Source of the DNA: Papaver somniferum | Lineage: Eukaryota > Streptophyta > Magnoliopsida > Ranunculales > Papaveraceae | Direction: 5' to 3' | DNA length: 64,000 nt | Assembly: GCF_003573695.1 (NCBI RefSeq) | Contig: NC_039363.1 | Span: 151,870,826 to 151,934,825 of the forward strand | In this document: in pieces, positions 1 to 10,675 of the stretch | Layout: every line of letters starts with the position of its first letter | Position numbering within the stretch: position 1 is the stretch's first letter | The notes under the pieces: generated by a model | The model's input: only the letters and a program-made list of their open reading frames with translations | Database searches by the model: none | Told to the model about the DNA's origin: nothing | Made by a program: the position numbers and the translations under genes

Positions 1-360
1 TCCACCCATTTGCTTCTTTTCTCCACCCATTTGCTTCAAAGAGACTGATCTTCTCTTCTGAGCCAGCAGGTACCTACTGTGGAGCAACATCTTCTGTTGT
101 TGTTGTGCTTCTCTTGTTGTGCTGCTGTGAAGCCTGAACTTGTGGTGTTGCTGCCAAAGTTGGAAGGGAGAGGAACAGTAGCTGTGGGCTGAGGCAGAAA
201 TCAGCCAAATCTAACCCAGTTTACTGGGTGTGGTAGTCCAAATACCCTGCTGGGCCAGTTGTTGAAGCCTGACCCTGCCTTGCTGATCTGCTGGGTTGGG
301 CTGGGCTGGTGCTGTTGGAGTAGAAGCTGTGAACCAACTGGAGCTGCTTGTGGAGTTGCA

Positions 361-1110
361 CAAAATTTGAACCAAGCCCAACTGGGCTTTTGCAACAAAC
401 ACAAAGGGACCAAAGCCCAACTGGGCTTCCCTCCCAAAAGGTAAGCCTAAACCCATTAAGAGAACAAAAATTGTGGGCTTCCATTTTCTGTTGGGTTTGT
501 AATTTTAATTACCTGTGGGCTTGTTTTAAATTGTAAATTGAACTTTTGAATAGTTTTTAAAAGCCCAACTGGGCCTCAAAACCAAAGTCTCCAAACAAAA
601 ACTGTGGGCTTCCCTTTCAAATTTGAAACCAAAAGTTTCAAAACCCATTGGAACAAAACTTTTTGAAACCCACTTCCAAACCCAACAGTTGGGCTTGTAT
701 TTTCTTTGGGCTTGTAACTTTGATTATTTGTGGGCTTGTAAAAACTTTTGTTTCAAAACTTGAATAGTTTTTAAATCCCCAAATGGGCTTCACTTCACAA
801 ACTTTTTAAAACCCACTTCTCAAAACCCAACAGTGGGCTTCAAAACCAGGGCTTCCTTCCAACTCCCAACAGTGGGCTTCAAAGTACAAACTTTTAAAGA
901 CCCAATAGTTCAAAGTTTTCAAAAAAGCTTTTGGGCTTCTTTTCAAAACCAAAAGTGGGCCTTGCTCAAATTTCTCCCATTTTGAACCCAAAAGTTTCAA
1001 AACCCAACAAAACCAAAAATTTCTCCCATATTCAAACCAAAATTTTGCTCCTAACTCAAAACCAAAGCTTTGCTCCATCAATGTGGGCTTGCTCCCAATA
1101 ACCAAAATGT
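361..1110 (+). repeat. G1 leader rich in short CCCAAC-N-TGGGCTT palindromes
   Basis: About ten degenerate copies of a palindromic phrase such as GCCCAACTGGGCTT or CCCAACAGTGGGCTTC are spread through this leader, for example near 376, 414, 561, 683, 780, 828 and 867. Between them are AAAACCCA/TTTCAAAACC runs. A 16-base direct repeat also opens the window (positions 1-16 and 21-36). The reading frames here come from repetition and show no protein family. I read it as the untranslated leader between primer site and gag. Confidence 0.6.
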
Positions 1111-1199
1111 TTCTCCCACATTCAAACCAAATTTTCTTTTCAAAACCCAACAAATCCAAAAAATTTCAAAACCCATCAAAACCAAATTTTTCTGAAAAA

Positions 1200-2207
1200 A
1201 TGGGAGAGTATGTGAATAAACCCCGTAGTCTCCATGAATACATATACTCTAACAGAATAAGTCAGTTATCATGTATCGTCTTACCCCAAACTGATGGCCC
1301 ATTTGAACTAAACGCAAGCATGATACAAATACTTCCTATATTTCGAGGGTTCGATTCTGAGAATCCCTATAATCATGTAAGAGAGTTTGAACAAATTGTC
1401 TGGGATATACAACCTGATTATATGTATGAAGACTCTTTGAAATTGCGTTTGTTTACATTTTCTTTAAAGGAAAGGGCTAAAATATGGTTTTACAGTCTGA
1501 GACCGCAGTCAATCACTACTTGGGACCAACTCACAAATCAATTTGTCAAAAAGTTCTTTCCCCATCATAGGACCATCTCTATTCGTCAAAGTATTAATTT
1601 TTTTGTCCAGTTAGATGGAGAGACACTTTTTCATTATTTTGAACGGTTTAACGATTTGTTGTTTGAGTGTCCTCACCATGGCCTTGAGAAGTGGAGACTG
1701 GTCGCCATTCTTTATGAGGGACTAGACTTTAAGTCTCGAGCCTTGGTTGAATTTATGTGTAATGGTGAGTTCATTGATAAAACTGTGGATGATGCATGGT
1801 CATTTCTAGCTGAAGTTGCAGAGAAAACCCATCAGTGGGAAACCTATAGGGAAACTAGGACCATGCCACATGATATGGGTAATCACCATGAGTCAGATGT
1901 TGTTTTTCCCAATGATCTTAATTCTGGATATAGTGTTTCATACCCTATTGTTGAAAATGTCAATCCATATTCACCTATTTTAGAGGCAGATGTATGGACG
2001 AAAAACACTAATGGTTTTGACAAAGTAGGATTTTCATGTATTTGTGATGATGATGATGATGATGATGATGTTATGTTAGAAGAACATGTCTATGCTGAAA
2101 ATGTTATGGAACCTTTGGGTTCAAATACATTAGGCTTTTCTACCCCGACCTTCATGAATGATGTTTCTTCTAGTTTCCATATACATGTGATGAGGCTACT
2201 GATTTAG
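1200..2207 (+). CDS. gag: G1 gag-type protein (Retrotrans_gag domain), C-terminus shifted
   Basis: The frame encodes 335 residues from the ATG at 1200; an in-frame ATG at 1083 lies in repetitive leader, so 1200 is preferred. Residues about 40-200 match the plant Gypsy capsid domain: FRGFDSENPYNHVREFE, then ERAKIWFYSL, FVKKFFP and, near residue 190, FIDKTVDDAWSFLAEVAE. Gag should form the particle that packages element RNA. An eight-residue Asp run from a GAT microsatellite (about 2046-2070) follows. There is no zinc knuckle and no protease. The frame ends at 2205-2207, but the neighbouring frame continues in register from about 2186, so a single-base shift probably broke one longer protein. 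G2 and G3 lack this capsid domain. Confidence 0.8.
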   Translation: MGEYVNKPRSLHEYIYSNRISQLSCIVLPQTDGPFELNASMIQILPIFRGFDSENPYNHVREFEQIVWDIQPDYMYEDSLKLRLFTFSLKERAKIWFYSLRPQSITTWDQLTNQFVKKFFPHHRTISIRQSINFFVQLDGETLFHYFERFNDLLFECPHHGLEKWRLVAILYEGLDFKSRALVEFMCNGEFIDKTVDDAWSFLAEVAEKTHQWETYRETRTMPHDMGNHHESDVVFPNDLNSGYSVSYPIVENVNPYSPILEADVWTKNTNGFDKVGFSCICDDDDDDDDVMLEEHVYAENVMEPLGSNTLGFSTPTFMNDVSSSFHIHVMRLLI

Positions 2208-2968
2208 ATATTGTGCAGTTATCCTGTGAAGAGCATGACTTAAGTAATGTTGAATCTTCTGTTGACACTAATGATCCTATGCATGAAAATATAGTTGATG
2301 TATCTGATTCCATACTTAAGCCACAATATATTGCTTCTTTTGATGCTGATTTGGATATTTCGAATAACCATGATTCTGAATTTGGACTTGTGCAATTGTT
2401 TTGTGATGATAAGCATGCTACACAACTTGATTATGACTTAGAAAATGCTGATGTGAATGATAATATTGGTACTCTTGATCTCATGCATGTGAGAAACTTA
2501 GATGTCACCTTCCTACTTAAGTCACAATCTGATAGCCTTCCACCCAACCTAGATTTGGTTTGTAACAGTATTGTAAAACCAACTTTTCTGAGAATACCTA
2601 ATCTAGGCCTGGAACTGTATGCCTCCAAAGTCCTCTTGGACTATTTTGGATCTAAATACAATACCTTTAAGGAGCCACAGTTGGAAGATGCATGTTTGCC
2701 CGTCCCTAGCAAAGTCCATTTCGAGTTAGACCTTGTGCATGATGAACCTCCAAAACTGCGAGATTTTGTATCCAATAGTATATCTAGTGTAAAATCCAGG
2801 TTTAGGGGTAGCTCATTTGGTTTTTCACTCTCACTTGCATTTCAGTCCAACTATAGTTGTTTGAAACTGTCTATGTTTCAACGCTTTGTCTTTTGGGTTG
2901 ATCCTCAACTCTTTAGACTGTATGTATATAATGAATTGTTTGTATATAATCTGGTAGGTAATGTTTAG
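2186..2968 (+). pseudogene. G1 second part: acidic protein with GLExxAS and DPQLFRL blocks, unknown function
   Basis: This frame is open from 2186 but has no ATG near its start; it reads as the shifted continuation of the gag frame. Its first 130 residues are acidic (many Asp/Glu). Two blocks recur in G2 and G3: NLGLELYASKVLLDYFGSKY at about 2600-2660 and FWVDPQLFRL ending near 2920. A VKSRFRG segment between them also recurs in G2. I do not recognise a family and see no catalytic motif. It is not protease, RT or integrase. Conservation of the same blocks in three diverged elements suggests a real element protein. It ends at 2968 before a long non-coding tail. Confidence 0.6.
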
Positions 2969-3151
2969 TGGAATCATATGTTTCTTGTATATATTGTGCT
3001 AACCCAATGTGAATTCAGTTGAGTTACTGTTGGGTTTTGCCTTGAATAATGGAGTTCAGAACTTGCTTTCGCCAATATCCGGTAATCTCTTTCCTTTTTC
3101 TACACTTAGCATCGTTCTCATGGTATGTGTTATAATCATATTTATCTTCTG

Positions 3152-3171
3152 AAACATTGAGGACAATGTTT
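3152..3171 (+). promoter_or_regulatory. AGGA-loop hairpin, internal copy (G1)
   Basis: AAACATTG and CAATGTTT form a perfect 8-bp stem around the loop AGGA. A purine-rich run with GGGG follows within 25 bases. The same arrangement is seen in G2 (18202-18223) and G3 (38714-38731). Confidence 0.6.
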
Positions 3172-3822
3172 AGTTTAGGTTTAGGGGTGAAAAGTAGATA
3201 CTTTGATAACTTGCCATAATTGAAAACAGAACTCTTTCTTTTTCAAAAAAAAAAAAAAGAAAAAAAAAAACGATGTATATATTCAGAAAAATATCAAAAA
3301 AAATCAAAAAAAAAATCAAGTATATATCAATTCCATCCTCTCTTGTTCCAAAAATAAAAGAGAGTAGTCAATGTAAATAAGAGTCATGTAAAGAGTCATC
3401 TTTTGTGTTTTTGTGTTATAAGCAAGGAAGGGTGTATGCCATTGATGTACAATGCGAGTAATTGTGAAATACCTCCAACTCATTCACAATTCTCGTAAAG
3501 TCTGGACAGCTAGCTAGATTTCGACCTCAGTTCTTATCCTGAGAAACTATCTCTTGGTGATTAGTAGTCATAACATCCGATCTTTCTTTACACATGTGTA
3601 GATACACTTTACACTCTTATCACATGTCTTTATTTTTTATCGGTGCTAGGATTGTGCCTTTGATAGCTAGATTGACATCTCCATTTTGCTGTGAGCTTCT
3701 ACTGTCTTGCACATGTCACATTTCATGGAATCTGAGCTTATATTTTGTCCTAGAACTTTGTAGGTACGTTCTAAGCAAACCTTCACGAGACTTCAACTCG
3801 TCCACTAGGGACACTTAGTGGT

Positions 3823-3890
3823 TTAAAAGGCTTATTGCATTCGCTAAATGCAATCGAGAGATCAGCGACAGTGGTATAGGTAGGATTTCC
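3823..3890 (+). other. Block conserved between G1 and G3, with an ATTGCAT/ATGCAAT hairpin
   Basis: The phrase GGCTTATTGCAT-CGCTAAATGCAATCGA is nearly identical at 39674-39740 in G3, although the surrounding sequence is diverged. It contains inverted arms ATTGCAT and ATGCAAT and lies about 50 bases before the terminal AGGA hairpin in both elements. It is non-coding in both. Confidence 0.5.
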
Positions 3891-3899
3891 TTAGTTTTG

Positions 3900-3939
3900 T
3901 TTTACTTGAGGACAAGTAAAATTCAGGTTTGGGGGTATT
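3900..3939 (+). promoter_or_regulatory. Terminal AGGA-loop hairpin and polypurine tract (G1)
   Basis: TTTTACTTG and CAAGTAAAA pair perfectly over 9 bp around AGGA (3900-3921). The purine tract GGTTTGGGGGT follows and touches the LTR at 3940. The tract position fits the plus-strand primer of an LTR element. The hairpin is an extra feature with parallels in G2, G3, T1 and R1. Confidence 0.7.
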
Positions 3940-5659
3940 TGATGAGTGCCAAATATTGTATATATTTGCACCTTTTTATTGGCATTTAACTCATCATTTG
4001 TGCACTAACGCTCCATTTTATCCCATATTCTGTGTTTTCGCTGTTTTCAAGAATAAATACTTTCCTCAATTAATTTTGCATTATTAGGTACTAAATAAAG
4101 CCTGGTTAACTCACGGAGCGAAAAGAGCAAAGACACGGGAAAAAGCCGAAGGAAACTCTAGCGGAAAAGAAGTGAAGAATGCGATATGGAAGACTCAAGG
4201 ATGAAAATGGGATTAACAAGGAAGAAATTGTTCTTAAAGAAGAAGTGGGCTCAAGATTACCTAATCCCAAACCCAAAATCCAAACCCAAACCCGCTTCTC
4301 TCCTTAGACGTCAGATTGGATCAATTCCATCATCTAACGGTCGCTTCATCAGAGTATATCGAGCTTTGATGTTCCTGTCTAACACTAAATCCAACGGTCG
4401 CTCCACATCCACTTTCATCGCGTCGTTGGATCATTATCTCATCTTTTCATCCAACATCTTCCCTTCGTTGACGTCAAAATTTGATGAGCCCGCTTAACAC
4501 CATAACCTAGAATACCTATACCCCAAAACAAACAGCCCCTAACCCATTCTTCTCTCGAGCTCTTCTTCCCCTTCTTCCCAAAAATTGCAGAGCCTGCAAA
4601 TCCCTCTCCCCGACACCACCAGCGTCTGCTCCACCATCTCCCATCCCTCGAGTTCCACCACCACAACCACCCGACAAAAACCCATCTCCCTAGTTTACCT
4701 CTCTCTCATTCCTAGCATCATTCCTGGATGCTATGAATTAGGCAGTGAGAAGCTAGGGTTAACTAGGAGCGCAGAGAAGACCAAGAAGGCATGGGTTCGT
4801 ATCAGAAGAGGAAAGGAAGGACAAGCAAGAGAGCAGAGGAGACAAATTCAGAGAATCAGTGAGTGAATTCTCGATTTTCAAAATTCGGGTTCTTTCAAAA
4901 TTAGGGTTTAGAAATTAGGGATTTCATGTAAAACTATAAATAGAAGATGGTATTATGTGTGTGTGGGTATGCCCGGGCTAGCCGAAGCACCAAGCTCTTA
5001 GTGTTCTGTAATTTTACTATTTCATCTGTTTCATCCAGTAGTATAATTTGATCATGTTTTAGTTCACTAAGATAAGGTTGAGATGAAACCATAGCTTTGT
5101 ACTATGTTATTTATGCTGTTTGTGTGATTCTTGAATGCTTAAAATGTTGTATGATAGATTTAATCTCAGTGCATCAATACTCTGCTCTCACAATGTATGT
5201 CAAGCATCCATTGTAGTTAGGATAACATTGTGTTGATTGAACTGCAACTCATGTTTGATAGTTTATTGTTAATCCTTTGACTATTTGTGCTTGATTAGAC
5301 AATTATTGCTCCGGGTTAATACTTTAGTTGCGATTGAACTATCCATTGGTGAAACACCTTAGGTAAGTGATGGACTTGACACTTCTTCCTTATCTGTTAC
5401 AAGGACAAGAGTATCATACTCAGTTGAATGCTTAGTATAGGATTAGAGGTGGATTCAAAGCCTAGCAGTCCCTCCCATATCCTAAATTCCTTAGTCATTG
5501 TCACTGTAGGTTAGAAATTAGTTAGGAAAATATTAGAAAAACAACATCAGTTCCCTCCTTGTCCCTGAGGACTTACCCTGCTTATTTACTAGCTATAACA
5601 ACCATGTATACTTGCAGGAAAATTAGAACATAGTTTTAGGTATAATTCCTTAGCTATCA
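3940..5659 (+). repeat. G1 3' LTR
   Basis: The LTR starts TGATGAGTGCC directly after the purine tract and probably ends CTATCA at 5659, giving 1720 bp. The start has an inverted repeat: TGATGAGT at 3940-3947 pairs with ACTCATCA at 3989-3996, and GCCAA with TTGGC inside. The right edge is set by where sequence begins to align with Copia-type LTRs of this window, so it may be off by some bases. Frames inside it (such as 4186-4497 and 4585-4866) are not recognised as genes. Confidence 0.7.
4934..4942 (+). promoter_or_regulatory. TATA box of the G1 LTR promoter
   Basis: CTATAAATAG lies about 1 kb into the LTR, followed by a region that can serve as R/U5. Position and sequence fit an RNA polymerase II core promoter for element transcription. 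Activity is inferred only. Confidence 0.5.
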
Positions 5660-6199
5660 GATTCGTGAATCCAGGTCCGACTATCTTTATCTTGATAGTT
5701 CGTGTATCATGATCTTGCTAGTGATTGTTGAGTCTCAGTCCGATTAGGTAAGATCGATGGAAATCGCAAAGTTCTCCGTCTCAGACTTTTTGATTTCACA
5801 AGTTAATTCCTCTATAACGATTCTTTGTTGAAATCGGAGTAGGTTTTGCTTGTGAGGTGAATAATAATCATACTTTGTGATTCTAAAAATTAATTCCACA
5901 AGCTCTTCGTCATCGGTTGTATCAATAAAAGTAGATATGTCCATCTTAATTGTTGGATACGACTTGATTGATCTTGGATATCGATCTTTGGTATCGTCCA
6001 AGTACTCTCACGGTATAATCAGGTTCACGTGATTGTCTCTGTTTACATATTGATTGTGAGAGAAAGAGATATAAACTATTAATATAATTCCTGATTGAGA
6101 TTCACTAAGTTGTAACTTTCGGAATTGTATTTGGGTTTAGTCCATACTGTTTGTCTACGAAAAATTTGGTGGTGTTTTTTGGTACCTCCCACGTTTTCA
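5660..6199 (+). repeat. S1 5' LTR, 3' portion only
   Basis: The piece aligns with the downstream half of the S2 LTR: the segment around GATTCGTGAATCC matches S2 near 31878, and the terminal part ends TTTTCA just before the primer site. The upstream part was separated by G1. A minus-strand frame at 5744-6001 is not a recognised gene. Confidence 0.65.
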
Positions 6200-6201
6200 T
6201 T

Positions 6202-6213
6202 TGGTATCAGAGC
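6202..6213 (+). promoter_or_regulatory. S1 primer-binding site (tRNA-iMet type)
   Basis: TGGTATCAGAGC is complementary to the 3' end of plant initiator methionine tRNA, the usual Copia primer. It sits two bases after the LTR end. Confidence 0.85.
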
Positions 6214-6265
6214 AGGAAAACAAGCGAAAGACCTAATAAGTTTGTGTTTGAAGTAATATGACTAT

Positions 6266-6750
6266 ATGGACAGAAGTGCAATCTTGATAAACGTACAGCC
6301 AGCCCTTGATGGCATAAAATACTTATGGTGGGAAATTGTTACACGTTCTTTTCTACAAGCTCGTGACTTTCAAACATGAAAACTTGTTATAAAATGATAT
6401 TATGTTCCAACAGTTGTTAGAGACGGAACTACTGTTGAGAAATATATGGAAGAATATAGTGAAACCGAGATAGATACTGCAAAGAATTATTATGACGGGC
6501 TAAACGTTATTATTCACGCCATAAGACAAGATCTTCAGCACCATATGACTTCGTTCACTAAGTCAAAAGATTCTTGGTATATCTTCGAAACCGTATTCGA
6601 AGGAGATACCTTGGAAAAAGAAGCTAGGCTTCAAAGCCTAAATTCTAACTAGGAAAATTTTCATATGCCTGATAAAGATTTATTTGATGAGTTTAATCAC
6701 AAAATGTCTAAATTTTTTAATGCATGTTATGTGTTAGGCAAGACTATTCC
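6266..6750 (+). pseudogene. gag: S1 gag, N-terminal piece
   Basis: The ATG at 6266 opens a Copia-type gag: PALDGIKYLWWEIVTRSFLQ resembles the N-terminal P-x-G-x-N-Y-x-x-W region of this family. Stops occur near 6377 and 6650. The later part (MEEYSETEIDTAKNYYDG, then KDSWYIFETVFEGD) matches the middle of the same capsid family. Reading is interrupted at 6750 by the LINE and resumes at 12600 in register after one copy of the target duplication, which shows the two pieces were one gene. Confidence 0.75.
6733..6750 (+). repeat. LINE target-site duplication, left copy
   Basis: This 18-base copy matches 12600-12617 at 17 of 18 positions. Joining across it restores the gag reading frame of S1. Confidence 0.9.
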
Positions 6751-7012
6751 AGAGCTCTCTTGAATTCAGAGTCCTTGATAAAACCAGTCACGTAGAAGGC
6801 TCGAAGTTAGTCGACTGTCGACGGAGTTAAATCTTAAATTCTTGGAATCGGTGATTTTTTCTTCAATTTTTTCGTTTTCTGAGAGCATTAATCATCAAAA
6901 TCAGGTGAATTCAACGGTATATATCAATGATTGGTGATGATTTTTCTTACATTCTTGGTCTGAATAAGGTTTTTAGTAATTTTTCTGATAGTTTTTATTG
7001 AAACCTGGATCG

Positions 7013-8385
7013 ATGATGAACAATAATACTTTTAACTTTTTTTCTTATGGATCTTGTGAGAAGAGAGTTGAGAACGTAATTTCTTCAGGAGTTCCATCTC
7101 TATATATCCCAGATGGTGGTATTGATGAAAGTATGGAGGAGTGGAAATTTAGTTTAATTAGTAGATTGGATTTTGTAAAATTGAAATTTGCTCCTGCTGA
7201 AGAATCTCTGAGAAAACAATGGAAAACATCAGGTAACTATCAATTGATTCCCCTTGGTAAAGGTTTTTTCATCATTAAGCTAAAAAATGAAGTTGATATG
7301 AAATATATTTGGAATGGGTTTTGGAAAGTGGAATCTCAGATACTTAAATTGAGGCTGTGGGAGCATAATTTTAACCCTGCTGCTCAGAAATCATCTTCTT
7401 CTTTTGTTTGGGTAAATTTTCCAGGATTGGGGATTGAATTTTGGAAGGAAAAAATTCTTATGGCATTGGGTGAATCCATTGGCAGAGCTATTAAGGTATA
7501 TGAAACAACTCTTAAAAGAGAAGTTGGATATTATGCTAGTGTTCTTGTGGAAGTAGATTTAGCTAATACAGTTCCTCACCATGTTCTAGTGAAAACCAAA
7601 TATGGTAGTTTTGAGCAAGAAGTACAAATTCCTAAATTACCAGGTTTCTGCAGTCATTGCAAGGTGGTAGGACATTTAGTTACTGAATGCAGAGCTATGA
7701 GAAAAGATACAGAACAAAAGGAAGATGCCGAGATTAATCCTAACATAGTGCAAAAGAATATTTGGAAGCCAAAAGGGAAGAAGCAACAACAAAAAATTGG
7801 TTTTGATATTTGTTTCACTCCACAATCTCAAATAGCAAAGAATGGAATGGCAAATACTCTCCAAATATCATTCAAAAGGTGAATGAAATTCATGAGGAGT
7901 TGTTAAGTGACAATGAGCAAGTAGATGATGTGATACCTCCTATAACTAATAGTGGTAACAATTCATCTTCTGTTTATTTTGGTGATCTTAATTCTCAAAA
8001 GGAATTCCCTGAATTGTCTGTGGAAAAACTACTTCATGTAGTAAATAATATACCTCCTAATTTAGAGTGTACTAATTCTTCAAAGTCTGGTCTTGAAGTG
8101 GAAAATTTAGTGACACAAATAAGTAACACTGGAGCTGAAGTACAAAAATTTACTACACTTGGGTCTCCCAGTAAATTTAATGTGTTAGTTGATGTGGTTG
8201 AGGAACAATTAAGTATAAATAATGAAAAGGTGAAGACAACTACAACTACATTGATTAAAAGTACTAAAGGTAAAACTTCTGGTAATACTTCTATTCCAAC
8301 TAGAGTACAACCTGTCAGGAATTTAGTTAAGAACAATAAAGGAGTGAGGAGTCCTGGAATTTCTCAAAGCATTCTTCATCAATGA
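7013..8385 (+). pseudogene. LINE ORF1 protein (DUF4283 plus CCHC knuckle), frameshifted
   Basis: The start is the ATG at 7013; the upstream open frame begins with a non-ATG codon. Residues about 35-190 match DUF4283 of plant L1 ORF1, with the usual YIWNGFWKVESQILKLRLWE and VWVNFPGLGIEFW segments. A zinc knuckle CSHCKVVGHLVTEC (CX2CX4HX4C) follows near residue 215. ORF1 proteins bind element RNA in the ribonucleoprotein. One frameshift near 7850 moves the rest into the frame that ends at 8385. The C-terminal part is Ser/Thr/Asn-rich without a known domain. Its stop overlaps the ORF2 ATG as ATGA at 8382-8385, which suggests coupled translation. Confidence 0.8.
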
Positions 8386-9301
8386 GAGTTATGTTCTGGA
8401 ATATTAGAGGCTTGAGGAGAATGAGATCCAGAGATAAACTCATAAATTTAGTGAAACATTTTAATCCTTCCCTATTATTGATAGCTGAACCTAAAACCAA
8501 GACTTCTGGGAATTATGTTAAGAATTTAAAGATTTTTGGTATGGATCAAATGATAGTTCATAATGCTTGTGATGGTGGAAAGTCTAATATTTGGTTATTT
8601 TGGCAGTCTTCTATTTCAACTCCTACAGTGATTTCATCAGCAAAACAAGCAATAACAGTCAAAGTGGTTGAAGTTCTTGTGACTGGAATCCATGCAACAT
8701 GTTTAACAGTGGATAGAAGAGAATTGTGGGATAATTTAGAAGTAATACATGAGATGAATATGCCATGGTTGGTAGTTGGAGATTTTAATGTAGTTTTAAG
8801 TAGTGAAGAAAAAGTTGGTGGTAGAAGACCTTTAAAAATTGCTATGCAAGATTTCAGAAATTGTTTAAATATTTGTGATCCCATTCAAGCCCCTAAATCT
8901 GGTATACAATACTCATGGTGTAACAATAGGGTTGGGAAGAAGAGAATTTTATGTGATTTAGATAAAGTTTTTTTTAATATTAAATGGCTAGAGAAATTTG
9001 ATGGCTGGCAATATAAGGTTGGTGTTAGAGGGACTTCTGATCATGGGCCTATAATGGGATGTACTGTGGAGGTTCCTAAAACAAAAAATGTTCCTTTCAG
9101 ATATCAAGCTGTGTGGGCTACTCATCCTGATTTTTTAAAAGTGATTCAAAGCTCTTGGGAGGAACGTATAAATGGGAATCCTGCATTTGTGTTTATGTCC
9201 AAACTTAAATGATTTAAAGATTTTGTAAAAAAGTGGAACTGGGTCTTTGGTGATTTAAGGATTAAAATGACACAAGATGAAGCAGAAGTGGAGAAAGCAG
9301 T
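8382..9301 (+). pseudogene. LINE ORF2, AP-type endonuclease part
   Basis: ORF2 begins MRVMFWNIRGLRRMRSRDKL, the typical N-terminus of plant L1 endonucleases. Active-site blocks visible are WNIRG, AEPKTK (catalytic Glu), GDFN near residue 130 and SDHGPI near residue 218. The enzyme nicks the target to prime reverse transcription. A TGA stops the frame at 9210-9212; homologous reading continues (FKDFVKKWNWVFGDL) to a further shift near 9300. Confidence 0.85.
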
Positions 9302-10675
9302 TTGATTTCTGATGCAAATCCTGAGAAAGTTGAGCTACTGAATCATTTAATAACTGCTAGAGGAAAACAAGAATTAGTATCTCAACAATTTAATGAACTT
9401 ATGAGATCAAAGGCAAGAATAAAGTGGGTAAAAGAGGGTGGAGAAAATACTTCTTTCTTTCATACTTATATGAAGATTAGATATAACTGAGCTGGAGGAT
9501 GAGAATGGCAATCTGGTGAGTAGTCAAGCTCAAATAGCTGATACTTTAGTTAAACACTTTCAAAAAAAAATTTAACATCAAGCTGTGAACTTTGATCAAA
9601 GTATTTTTGAGGTGATTCCTAGGGTAATAACAGAGGAAGACATTATTTTTCTAGATGCAATTCCTTTTGCTACTGAAATCAAAGAAGCTGTTTTTGGGAT
9701 GGATGCAAGTAGCTCTGCAGGCCCTGATGGGTTTCCTGGGAGTTTTTATAGATTTGCATGGAGTATTATTGGACAAGATTTAATCAATGCACTGCAATAT
9801 TGTTGGAGATGCAGGTTTATCCAAGAGGTATGAATTCAAATTTCTTATTTCTACTTCCTAAAATCCAAGGAGCAAGAAAAGAAGCATAGTTTAGACCTAT
9901 TGGTCTTGCTAATTTCAGTTTCAAAATCATTACAAGAATTATAACATCAAGAATTAGTTCTGTATTTGAGAAAATAGTATCTGAACAACCGGGAGCTTTT
10001 ATTAAAGGCAGAAATATCCATGAAAACATTATTCTAGCTTCTGATTTAGTGAATGAGCTGGATACAAAAAGAAGAGGTGGAAATGTTGGTTTGAAGTTAG
10101 ACATTACACAGGCATATGACTCATTAAGTTGGGAATTCCTTTTTGAAACTTTAAAACATTTTGGTTTCTCTGAAGTTTGTATTAGATGGTTAAGAATTCT
10201 GTTTGAATCTGCTAAAATTTCAGTCTTAATTAATGGAGGACCTTGCGGCTTCTTTAGTGTGGGTAGAGGGCTTAGACAAAGTGACCCTTTGTCACTTGTT
10301 TTATTTGTGATAGCTGAAGAAGTTCTAAGAAGAAGTGTTTATCAAGCTGTACATGATGGAAATATTATGCCAATGATCAGCAGAAATGGTTGTCAACCTT
10401 CACATTTTGCAGATGACATTTTTGTTTTATGTAATGGACAAAAAAGATCTCTGGAGAATTTAATGAAGATTTTAATGAAATATCAAGAGGCATCAGGTCA
10501 AGTGATAAATAAATTGAAAAGTAAATGTTTTGTTGGGGGAGTAACTGAAAGTAGAAAGAAGATTATAGCAGAAAGCTTACAAATGGAACTCTCTAAATTT
10601 CCTGAAAAATATTTGGGAGTGATCTTATGTCTTGGAAGAGTTAAGAGCTATCAAGTTTGGGAATGGTTGATATAA
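9302..10675 (+). pseudogene. LINE ORF2, reverse transcriptase part
   Basis: RT blocks are readable across at least four breaks: WVKEGGENTSFFH, SSSAGPDGFPGSFYR, RPIGLANFSFKIITRI, QPGAFIKGRNIHENI, LDITQAYDSLSWEF, GLRQSDPLS and the catalytic FADDIF near 10406. Stops or shifts lie near 9488, 9572, 9831, 9889 and 10650. The order and spacing match plant L1 RT of the RVT_1 family. No intact enzyme can be made. Confidence 0.85.

Larger units (their letters stand above)
2969..3899 (+). other. G1 3' non-coding tail
   Basis: No convincing frame is present. It holds an AGGA-loop hairpin (3152-3171) with a weak purine tract after it, a low-complexity A-rich stretch (about 3242-3320), and a block at 3823-3890 strongly conserved with G3 (39674-39740). 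A 74-codon frame at 3594-3818 has no recognisable content and overlaps this structured region. Confidence 0.55.
1..5659 (+). mobile_element. G1: non-autonomous Gypsy-type LTR retrotransposon, left end outside window
   Basis: The 5' LTR and primer site lie left of the window. Visible parts are a leader, a gag-type frame, a diverged second frame, a non-coding tail with two hairpin plus purine-tract modules, and one LTR at 3940-5659. No protease, reverse transcriptase, RNase H or integrase motif is seen between the gag frame and the LTR, so pol must come from another element. The right edge abuts a piece that aligns with Copia-type LTRs elsewhere in the window, so G1 probably inserted into the S1 5' LTR. 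The left target-site copy cannot be seen. Confidence 0.8.

Noticed and set aside
2046..2070. GAT microsatellite as a functional site
   Set aside because: It simply encodes an Asp run within the gag frame.
4186..4866. Two frames that could be a small host gene
   Set aside because: They lie inside the G1 LTR upstream of its TATA box and show no domain.
8034..8884. Antisense frames over the LINE
   Set aside because: They are shadows of ORF1 and ORF2, which have clear domain matches in the sense direction.
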